DNA from: Salvelinus alpinus
Lineage: Eukaryota; Chordata; Actinopteri; Salmoniformes; Salmonidae
DNA length: 64,000 nucleotides
Direction: 5' to 3'
Assembly (NCBI RefSeq): GCF_045679555.1
Contig: NC_092093.1
Location: forward strand, 62,574,365 to 62,638,364
The notes under the pieces are model-generated. The model ran no database searches, was not told where the DNA came from, and saw nothing but the letters and a program-made list of their open reading frames with translations. A program made the position numbers and the translations under genes. Of the stretch, positions 49,035-59,600 are shown piece after piece (the stretch's first letter is position 1; the number at the start of each line of letters is the position of its first letter).

Positions 49035-51560
49035 GGCCTTTGTCACCACACACTACACCCGTCCAGCATAGTTGCTATGGAAACCACGCTCCTTCTCCTA
49101 ATGACTCTTAGCATACTTAGACAATCTGGTGTAGGTAACTCGAATAATTTAGAAAGTTGTGTATTGATAAGATCCGTAAGTGAACACTCAAGTGTACCAC
49201 AGAATACTTTACAGAAAAAGCCAATTCAAGCATTTTTTTCTCAGTCACTGGCCAAGAACCTTGATGTCCTTGATTTGAGTTTTTGTAGCCATAAATTGCT
49301 TGGTTTGTCTTTTGAATACACACAAGCCATGTAACAGGTTTGTACAGATAAGAAATAATAGATTTTCTGCACTATAATGTGTTAAAACAGAACAACGTGC
49401 ACATACAGTAAGTAGTAAGCTGTAGAAATAGACTGATTATTACTAGCAATGGCTGAGTCTCATATTGTTCATATATTGTTTAAATGAAGAAAATCTGTTT
49501 TATGATGTAATATTACACGTATATTACACGTATATGTATATTTTCTAACTTGTTTGTAGAACTCCCCTGTACTGCTACACCCGTGTGGCTCAGTTGGTAG
49601 AGCATGGCGCTTGCAACGCCAGGGTTGTGGGTTCAATTCCCACGGGGGGACCAGGATGAATATGTATGAACGTTCCAATTTGTAAGTCGCTCTGGATAAG
49701 AGCGTCTGCTAAATGACTTAAATGTAAATGTACACCTGTTGTTTTGAAGTCTTAGGAGAGAGACAGAGAGCTGTCTGTATGACACTACTGAGTTGGGGTT
49801 GGCTGCAGAGAAGCGATCAGTGTTGAGGAGGTAACTGGATAGCACTTGTGATGTGACTGTATTGTTTCAAAACGCAATGAAGTTTCCGTTCCAAGGCCAT
49901 ACTTAACTTTAGCAGTCTCAAGTTGAGACATTTGTTGAATGTATTTCATAGCGTGAAACTGCGAAGAAACTCCAAATGGAAGGGTACTTTTTCCCCCTTA
50001 TTTTATTTATTATCTGTATTCTAAAACGTAGATATTAATATAAGTGTAAATTGAACACATTCTCCTTTGAGAAATCTTCCTAAAGCCGTTACCTGCCCCT
50101 AAGATTTGATCTGTCAGTTCTACTTCTTACCTTCTATTGATCTAGGTTGTGATTGGGGAATGGTACACTGATCCTAAATCAGAATCCAGTTGTCATGTTT
50201 GGTACTGACCAATAGTGCTCAGTGTGCTAAAACGACCATGTTTAGTTGAGGGGATCCTCCTGTTCGCGTGAAGGCTGTATGTTCTATTTATTCAATGTTT
50301 ACTCATTTATTTATTTCAATACAAAAATAAATGATCAAATAATTATATTTTCTTCTTATCAGAAAAGGATTGGGCTACCTTTCACCTAATTTCTCCAAAT
50401 TAGACATAACAAGCAAACATGCACTGCCACTAATTCCTTTTTATTCAGTAATAATTTTAACTATCAGATTGAGTTAATTACCATTCGTGTAGTGACATCA
50501 CTGAGTTGATATTGATAGAACAGTTTCCCCTGGAATCAGTTAGCTTTTTTTGTAGCAGGACCCAGTCTCTAATCATAGACAAATTGCACTTTGCTCATTG
50601 TTTAAGTGTTGTTTCGTTCATTTGTTTGAGAGCATGACATAGCTCGTTTTATGTGTGTGTGTGTGTTTTGTTAATTTTTTTTCAAATCCAATGCCGTTAG
50701 ATGAATGTCTCACTACATGTGACGATTGAACATTGACCTAAAGAGGTATAGATGGAGCTGCTTGATGTATGTTTTTACATGGCATGTAAAGATTGAGCTT
50801 TTTGTAAAGATAGAAAGATTGTAAAGATTAAGCTTTTTTTATAAATATTTCTTTTTTTGATCAATTGTTTATCAGTAAATCACACGTACAGGACAATATA
50901 AGATTTTCAACACACAATGAAATATTATTTTTTGTTGTATGTCTTCATGTGACAATGCAGTTTTCTATAGCTCTGATTGGTTACCTCTGTAATAACAGGG
51001 TGCAGCAGAGTATCTATGGTCCCTGTGGTGATGGTTGGTGTCATTTTTTCCAACGGTCTTCCAACTGTTTAGAATCTGGATTATAATCTGGATTATCTAG
51101 CATTAAGTGTGTTTGAGAATAAAAAGGGAATCTCCTCAGGAGAGTTCACGTGGAAAGATCATGTATGTTCACCCTCTGAGCACAGAGCTTCAGTTTCTGA
51201 TCTCATTTTCCTTCATCGGCTACACTAAATGTGTATGTTCTGTTGGTTGGTTTGACTTCAGTATGTTTTGTTTGTAACATGTTTGTATGTTAATACTTGG
51301 ACATCTAACCCTAGGTTATGAGGGAATTAAGTACATTTATAGTAGTTGTTGTCATAATCATGCATGAACAACAAGCAATACGCCGGACTTTTCCAGTACC
51401 ATGTTTGTACAGTAATCACAGATGTAACACTTGCATTATGTAATTTTCAAAATTTCCAATATTTTCTGCTGCAATCATAACCAGGCAACACAGAATTCCT
51501 GCCAACTGCAAATGGAACCATGTACTTAATATGGAATAATAATAAAATGTTATTGCATTG
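49035..51560 (+). other. mybl1: MYBL1 3' UTR
   Basis: AT-rich sequence after the stop codon. It has AATAAA at 51118-51123 and 51541-51546; the second is followed by a GT-rich stretch (TTTGTGGTTCTTTGTTATTGTG). Several ATTTA-type motifs are scattered. Extent is inferred from these signals. Confidence 0.6.
49578..49730 (+). mobile_element. tRNA-derived SINE in MYBL1 3' UTR
   Basis: GTGTGGCTCAGTTGGTAGAG and GGGTTCAATTCCC are A and B boxes of an alanine-like tRNA head (TGC in the anticodon position). It is joined to the teleost SINE/LINE tail TAAGTCGCTCTGGATAAGAG and GCGTCTGCTAAATGAC. The added tail makes a functional tRNA gene unlikely. Confidence 0.75.
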
Positions 51561-54500
51561 CATTTGTGGTTCTTTGTTATTGTGTCATGTAATAGCAATA
51601 TGATGTTGCACCTTTCTTTAACACTGCAGTGTTAATCGCATGTCAAACCTCCTGGTTATCCAAATACCTTCTGTATATCCCTTTACCATCCAGTGGAAGG
51701 ACTCTTCTGTTCCCTGTCCAATCCTGTCAGGTCCTGATGGCAGTGGATTAACTGGCTGGGGTTGACTGCAGGCCCGATCCCCATTCCCTGCCCTGTTTAT
51801 ATGTACCCCTGTTTGTGGTGTATTTGGGGGTGCTGTCAGCTTGGCCTGCGCTCACCATGGACACAATCCCCCTTCCGTGTGTGTGGATAGGCGTGCTTGT
51901 GAGTGTGTGCTTGGGGGTGCCATCAGCTTGGCCTGGGGTCTGCGGACACGAGCCCCCCTCCGCCAGGACAAGATGCCTCTCCACAGGGTCAGCTGCTGGC
52001 CCTAAATACGCCAAGTCATCCGTGACTTAATGCCCCCGGGCCCCATTGTCCCCAGGGCCTGTTGCTTTTACATCCCCATCCACTCAATTGCCTCAAGAGG
52101 AGGGGTACAAGGCCCAGCGACTTGCATTTTGTTAGGGAAGCATGAGCAACACACACAAATATCCACTACATCAATCTATTTTCCCTTGCCTATGGCTCTT
52201 TTCTGGGCAGGATTTATTACCATTTTCATTTTATTTCACTTAGTCCTACATGTTGGGGCTCGGAGCCTAAGATTTTCACTGTACCCTGCAATCACACCTG
52301 CAACCCTGTACATGTGACTACTAAACACTGAATCTGAATCTGATTTGAGCTATTGTTGCTTTCAGACGGTCTGTGCTCAGCCTTGAGACACGTCAAAGGC
52401 TAAGTGCCTCTTAATTGGTTGTTAGCAGCAGTCTGTAAAGTGTTATGTTTACTGAGTGTATTGTTTTGGTCCTGCACAGTGCATCTCTTATTGACTTAGC
52501 TTGGCCACACATGCACCTGTTACATATCAGTACAGATATGTGTAAACTATACAGTGTATTGACAGCCATTTATTGTGGTAGTAGCACTCAATGAGTAACA
52601 AATTCAGTGATTTTAGAGAAGTACATTTTATTTCAATGAAATGTAACATACTGTTCCATTTATTATGGTATGTGCTTTGGATGTGGCCTAATGTACAGAG
52701 GTGCGCAATTGCAAACCTTGCTGTGTGTGTCAGTGGCGACCCGTCATTCAGGGCAGGTGTTTTTTTGTGTGCCTATTTTGCATGTTATTTTGGCTTTGAT
52801 ACGTGTCAGTTTGCAAACAATGTAAAAAAAAAAATACTAAAAACTTACAAAAGTTAATGAAGCTGCATACAAACATGGTGTTTTTTGCTTTCTTGAGTTA
52901 GGCAGCTCCAATATGCAGGTGTTTCAGCCTAGCCCAGTGCTTTCTGTGGTGGTGGGGCAGCCAGTGGAAAATACAGAGCGTAGGGGTTGGTAATGTTCTC
53001 TAGTTGCACCGTGATTGACTCAGTGTTCTGTAACTCATGGGGACTCTACGTCGCTGCAAAATCTACAGGGAGAGCTCGAAAATTCAAGCCCCTTGGGTGA
53101 TGCTGTAGATTTACATTAGAAGTGCCAATCTAAGAAGGCTCAAGGTCATTGGCCACAGATGAAATGACGTAAAATCCCATATCTACCGTAGCTTTGATTG
53201 TACTGATCATGTCAACATCATACTTTCAAAGTCTTAACTAGCAAGCTAGACAAGCAGTCATCATCATGAATCAAGTCAACAATCTACTGGAAAATCCTTT
53301 CAATCCTTGTCATATGAAGAGAAATTATAGACAAAACTTGTCGGTGCTCATCGGCCATTGGACATAAACATTACACAAGTTGGAAATGGCAAATTCAACA
53401 ATGAGTGGTTTGAAAGAAATCAGTAGCTAACTGAAAGCTTTGCAAATCAATCACAACTGTAGCCTGCCATTTGGTGGAGAGGGTGTGTGGTCAAAGTCTT
53501 TGTTTAAGGTTCTCTTTACCAAGCTTAAAAGGATAAACATTCACATGCAAAACCATGGGCCAGAAAAAGTTGAATACATTGGCCATGCTGTCAATCCAGC
53601 ATGACTTCTGCTGCATTGAAACAACTGGAAACTCGGAACTGGGAAATCTCAGACTTCAGTGAGTTCAAGACAACTGGGAACTCTGAAAAAAAAACATTTT
53701 GAATAGTCATCCGACTCGGAATTCCAAGTCGGGAACTCGACTTCTTTCTAGAGCTCCAACCTGAAGATCACTGACGTCATGATTCAACCTTGTTTTTCTC
53801 TGAGTTCCCAGTTGTCTTGAAAGCACCATACATCCAGAGAATGCCAGACTTTGATGACAACATTTGATGACAAGTGAGCACAGCTGCTGCATAAATTATG
53901 TAATATGCCAGGGAGATATACTGTAGCTAATTTAGCCTACTGTCCCAACTTGGATGTGCACATGTAGCCTATAGCCTGTTTTGGAGAAATGTACTCATTG
54001 AATATTGCAAGAGTTTTTATTGTCTGCTTATATGCCCCCTTTATTTATCCTCCAGTTCTGACTTGGTGTACAGGGAGAATACTGTAAGAACAGCCCATGT
54101 CCTGAATTCTGTCGCTGTACATTTCAAAAGTGCTGAACTGAACTACGTCCGTTTTAGCTCGAAATTATGGATAGCCTCTTATCAGCTCATCATTCCCTTA
54201 ACCATAGTTTGTACAAATCTCAATTGTTAGTGGAAACCACATTTGTTTAAGCAAGTCAGCCATATCAGCTATGTTTTTTTAAATGCAGTAAATGAAGCTG
54301 AATCAACTGTTTCGTTGCCAGACAAGGCTCCACTGATAGCTAGGTGTAGGGGTGGTACGATGTTGGGATTGCTGTTGGGACAGCTTTATATAGGCCCTTA
54401 CAGTTTGTGGGCATCGTTTGTCACCGTTATAGTGCAATTAATGTATTGTTTAGTGTTGGGTTGTGTTGTGTAGTGGCTTTGCTGGCATGCATCTAAAATA

Positions 54501-55340
54501 TTTTTGGGGAATTTTCCCCACCAAGATTTACATGCTAAAATCTCCACTGGTGTGTGTGTGTTCATTGTAGAGAGCTCGAAGGAGCAGCATGTGAAAAGTG
54601 TCCCTCCCCCCTCCCATATATCCCCTCCACATACACACACACACTCATACACACACACATCCGCATACACACTGACACTGCCAACCTTTGTGTATGCCAG
54701 ACAGCAGATGGCAACCATTATAGCACTGACAGGGCAGTCATCTGGCAGGCACCATGTTAGTCTCCCCCTGAACACACAGCACAGCACACCACTGAGTGGA
54801 CAGGGCACTTTAGGCGGGAAAACCAATGTGTGTGTAAATGTATGCACTGGGTGTGTATGTGTATGTTTTGGAACCTGGCCTTTCTGCTGTAAATAGGTCC
54901 TAGTTTCCACTCTCCCTGTGTGTGTCACTGCTGTGAGGTTAAACAGGCTCACATACGAACACAAGTACATGATATGCTAGTGGAGCCTACTGCCTGACTA
55001 CACATTTTTGCCTACAAACAACAGATACATAATGAGGGGTCTGTGTGTGTTTATTAATATCATGAATAGGGCTTGGGGTGTCAAGGGGCCCTGGTTGAAT
55101 GAGCAGGGAAGATAGAGTGTATGAGGGGTACAGACTCTGTTCACCCGGGGTGGGGCAGGCTCATTACTGTCCTGTATAGCATCTGTTGCTCCACAGGTGA
55201 GGATGGGAGAGAACCCCCCCCCCCAGGTCCCATAAGAGTGGGGCCTCTGTCAGGTGAGGGAGGACCAGTGGGACACATAACAAAGGCACACTGTCACCCC
55301 TGGATATCAACCACATCCACAATAATCCTGATAGCAAGGC
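51561..55340. other. Intergenic region without recognised genes
   Basis: It contains an imperfect duplication at 51826-51960 (GGGGGTGC then ATCAGCTTGGCCTG or GTCAGCTTGGCCTG), a palindromic MITE with arms TTCAAGACAACTGGGAACTC (53663) and its inverse (53800), and CA-rich sequence at 54630-54680. No splice-bounded coding exon was recognised. Confidence 0.5.
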
Positions 55341-55344
55341 TGTG

Positions 55345-55503
55345 GCGGGCCTCCAGCATCAAACATCCTATGGGGCCTCCAGCATCAAACATCCTACGGG
55401 GCCTCCAGCATCAAACATTCTACGGGGCCTCCAGCATCAAACATCCTACGGGGCCTCCAGCATCAAACATCCTACGGGGCCTCCAGCATCAAACATTCTA
55501 CAT
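55345..55503. repeat. 26-bp minisatellite, about 6 copies
   Basis: The unit GGGGCCTCCAGCATCAAACA plus TCCTAC is repeated head to tail with single-base differences (CATCC or CATTC). Confidence 0.95.
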
Positions 55504-55879
55504 CACATACTAAGAAATTAGGAAGATTTGTGAGTGAACACCCAATTGTGAAGATCAAGATGTTGTTCTTACACCGTTTCTGCCTCCATCTGAACAACAC
55601 AGGGGGTTAAACTGACCATACAACTGGTTACAGAATGGCTTATGCCTTTTCAAATGTCTACCTTGTTAACCAGCAGTCACCCAAGTTTTGTTTATATATT
55701 TGTATTTATTTATTGAATATCCAACTACATCATACCAGTCATCCAACAGATTCCCATTCAGAGTGACACACAGAAGCATCCAGGGTCAATGCCCTGCTCA
55801 AGGGCACGTTGACAAGCATTCCCCCAAGTTAGCACTACTGCTTGATAGTGCCATTAGACTCAGTATCTAGCCATACATT

Positions 55880-56045
55880 CTTAGAAAAAAAGGCTCCAAA
55901 AGGGTTCTTTGGCTGTCCCCATACGAGAACCCTTTTTGGTTCCAGGTAAAATCCTTTTGGGTTCCATGTGGAACCCTCTGTGGAAAGGGTTCTACAGGGA
56001 ACCCAAAAGAGTTCTACATGGAACCAAAAAGTGTTCTTCAAAGGG
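55880..56045. mobile_element. Palindromic foldback MITE
   Basis: AAAAGGGTTCTTTGGC, GAACCCTTTTTGGTTCC and TTGGGTTCCATGTGGAACCC are mirrored by GGGAACCCAAAAGAGTTC, CATGGAACCAAAAAG and TTCAAAGGGTTCT. The whole would fold into one long hairpin. It abuts the retrotransposon LTR. Confidence 0.75.
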
Positions 56046-56063
56046 TTCTGTTTCTGTATGATG

Positions 56064-56291
56064 TGTTACATTAAAGAATAAAGACAGACACTAATGTCAA
56101 GTTCATAGTCATGTTCAAGTATTGTACACGTCCCTACATATGGGGTCAGGGGAACCGCCCAGACTACCTATCAACTAGACTCTGTAACATCATATTTTTC
56201 AATAGAAAGTGCAAAAATAACAGCACAACATTAAGTTCTTAACAGTCAAGTCATAACAAATGAAAATACATGACATTTTCTTTTTACTTCA
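56064..56291 (-). mobile_element. Putative LTR of the gypsy-type element
   Basis: On the minus strand the segment begins TGAAG directly after a purine-rich tract (56292-56315, AAAAAAGAGAGAAAGACGAC) and ends TGTAACA. This fits a 3' LTR of about 228 bp. The partner LTR is outside the window, so the limits are not proven. Confidence 0.5.
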
Positions 56292-56315
56292 GTCGTCGTC
56301 TTTCTCTCTTTTTTG

Positions 56316-56665
56316 TATTTTTATAACAGAGGACAAGTTAACACACTCCCTTGCTTACAGAGTAAGCCTTTCCGGTGGCTTACATAGCCGACCCACAGTG
56401 AGTAAGTATGGGCTCTGGTGGGTAGGATTAGGGCCACAAGCTGGAAAGCTTGGTGGGGTAGAAGCCTCCCCCTCAGTTGGCTCATGTCTCAATTTTGCGC
56501 CTCTTGCCGTTAGGCCTGGACTGTGATCCAGCTCATCTAGGTGAGTGTATGGTGTGTTCTGGTTTGTTGTCTGCTCTGCTATGCACAGATCCACCCGATT
56601 GCAACGATAGAGGGACCCACCGACATCCACCAGGTAAGAACGTGGTGCAACTCGCTGTAGGCACG
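56316..56665 (-). pseudogene. Gypsy integrase C-terminal remnant
   Basis: The minus-strand frame reads LQRVAPRSYLVDVGGSLYRC and NRVDL, the C-terminal integrase module found in Ty3/gypsy elements, followed by an unconserved tail. It is the continuation of 61288-64000, cut off by the LINE insertion. Confidence 0.8.
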
Positions 56666-59600
56666 AGTTACGCCATCTAGAATCCAAGATGGCGTAGCAG
56701 TGTAGGCGTGTTTTGTTTCGTCCTCTCGTGTACTTTAGTATTTTTCGTATTTTTTGTATATATTAAAAAAAAAATCTATCTCTTTTCGATTTTTAATTCG
56801 ATTATACCTTCCGGTAACCTACCTCACCCAATGTGATATGGAATCGCTATTATTTTGTAACTTTTTAAACTTTGGAACACATTCAAGAACCCCCAGTAGC
56901 TAACCAGCTAATCAGCTACAAGCTATTTAGTCATTTTTAGCCACTGCTAGCAGCTTTTACCTTCTGCACAGACACCAGCCCTGTTATTAGCCTGGATATT
57001 ACTCACCAATTTACCAGCATCGGACTGTCTCTCCACAACAACGCAGGATTCCTGCCGTAATCCCTGAGCCACTACTTCTGATCCTCACAGCTAGCTTGCA
57101 GCTAGCGCCACTGCCACGAAGCTAGCACCAGTTAGCAAACAAAATTCTACAATACCTCTTTCGCCATCTGGCTTGGATTCTCTGTCGACACGGCGCCCCG
57201 CCACACCACCACGTCTGGTCTGCCGACGAATACCCCATCCGCTGTGCCCTCAACCGGCCTCCGTCTGAGCAGACCCCCTCCGTCTGAGCAGACCACGCCC
57301 GGGCTACTAACTTTAAACGCCGCGTGCTAGCGTAGTGGCGGCTTCCCTGCTCCATCTACGGCTGCCCCCCGGACACTATGATCACTTGGCTACATAGCTG
57401 ATGCCTGCTGGACTGTCCATTAATTCACGGTACACCATTCTGTTTATTTGTGTTTTATCTGTCGGCTCTGTTTTAACTCAGGCTCTGTGTAGTTAATCCG
57501 ACCCTCTCTGCCTAGTCATCGCCATTTTACCTGCTGTTGCTGTGTTAGCTGACTAGCTGCTGTTATCTCACCTGTTGTTTTAGCTAGCTCTCCCAATCAA
57601 GACCTGCAATTACTTTATGCCTTACTGTATGTCTCTCTCAAATATCAATATGCCTTGTATACTGTTGTTCAGGCTAGTTATCATTGTTTTGGTTTGCAAT
57701 GGAGCCCGTAGTTCCACTCCCCGTACCTCTGATACCTCCTTTGTCCCACCTCCCACACATGCGGTGACCTCACCCATTGAGACCAGCATGTCTAGAGATA
57801 CAACCTCTCTTATCATCACCCAGTGCCTGGGCTTGCCTCCGCTGTACCCGTGCCCCACCATACCCCTGTCTGCACATTATGCCCAGAATCTATTCTACCA
57901 CGGCCATAAATCTGCTCCTTTTATTCCTTGTCCCCAACGCTCTAGGCGACCAGTTTTGATAGCCTCTAGCCGCACCCTCATCCTACTACTCCTCTGTTCC
58001 TCGGGTGATGTGGAGGTAAACCCAGGCCCTGCATGTCCCCAGGCACCCTCATTTGTTGACTTCTGTGATCGAAAAAGCCTTGGACTCATGCATGTCAACA
58101 TCAGAAGCCTCCTCCCTAAGTTTGTCTTACTCACCGCTTTAGCACACTCTGCCAACCCTGATGTCCTTGCCGTGTCTGAATCCTGGCTTAGGAAGGCCAC
58201 CAAAAATTCTGAGATTTCCATACCCAACTATAACACTTTCCGTCAAGATAGAACTGCCAAAGGGGGAGGAGTTGCAATCTACTGCAGAGATAGCCTGCAA
58301 AGTTCTGTCATACTTTCCAGGTCTATGCCCAAACAGTTCGAACTTCTAATTTTAAAAATTAATCTCTCCAGAAATAAGTCTCTCACTGTTGCCGCCTGCT
58401 ACCGACCCCCCTCAGCTCCCAGCTGTGCCCTGGACACCATCTGTGAATTGATCGCCCCCCATCTAGCTTCAGAGTTTGTTCTGTTAGGTGACCTAAACTG
58501 GGATATGCTTAACACCCCGGCAGTCCTACAATCTAAGCTAGATGCCCTCAATCTCACACAAATCATCAAGGAACCCACCAGGTACAACCCTAAATCCGTA
58601 AACATGGGCACCCTAATAGACATTATCCTGACCAACTTGCCCTCCAAATACACCTCTGCTGTCTTCAATCAAGATCTCAGCGATCACTGCCTCATTGCCT
58701 GTATCCGCTACGGGTCCGCGGTCAAACGACCACCCCTCATCACTGTCAAACGCTCCCTAAAACACTTCTGCGAGCAGGCCTTTCTAATCGACCTGGCCCG
58801 GGTACCCTGGAAGGATATTGACCTCATCCCGTCAGTTGAGGATGCCTGGTCATTCTTTAAAAGTTACTTCCTCACCATATTAGACAAGCATGCTCCGTTC
58901 AAAAAATGCAGAACTAAGAACAGATATAGCCCTTGGTTCACTCCAGACCTGACTGCCCTCGACCAGCACAAAAACATCCTGTGGCGAACTGCAATAGCAT
59001 CGAAGAGTCCCCGCGATATGCAACTGTTCAGGGAAGTCAGGAACCAATATACACAGTCAGTCAGGAAAGCAAAGGCCAGCTTTTTCAACCAGAAATTTGC
59101 ATCCTGTAGCTCTAACTCCAAAAAGTTCTGGGATACTGTAAAGTCCATGGAGAACAAGAGCACCTCCTCCCAGCTGCCCACTGCACTGAGGCTAGGTAAC
59201 ACGGTCACCACCGATAAATCCGTGATAATCGAAAACTTCAACAAGCATTTCTCAACGGCTGGCCATGCCTTCCTCCTGGCGACTCCAACCTTGACCAACA
59301 GCTCCGCCCCCCCCGCTGCTACTTGCCCAAGCCTCCCCAGCTTCTCCTTTACCCAAATCCAGATAGCAGATGTTCTGAAAGAGCTGCAAAACCTGGACCC
59401 ATACAAATCAGCTGGGCTTGACAATCTGGACCCCCTATTTCTGAAACTGTCCGCCGCCATTGTCGCACCCCCTATTACCAGCCTGTTCAACCTCTCCTTC
59501 GTATCATCTGAGATCCCCAAGGATTGGAAAGCTGCCGCGGTCATCCCCCTCTTCAAAGGGGGAGACACCCTGGACCCAAACTGTTACAGACCTATATCCA

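Noticed and set aside
49578-49650. Functional tRNA-Ala gene
   Set aside because: The tRNA-like part is followed by the standard teleost SINE tail and lies within the MYBL1 3' UTR.
58864-59568. 234-residue minus-strand frame
   Set aside because: It is antisense to the reverse transcriptase coding region of the LINE and shows no independent features.
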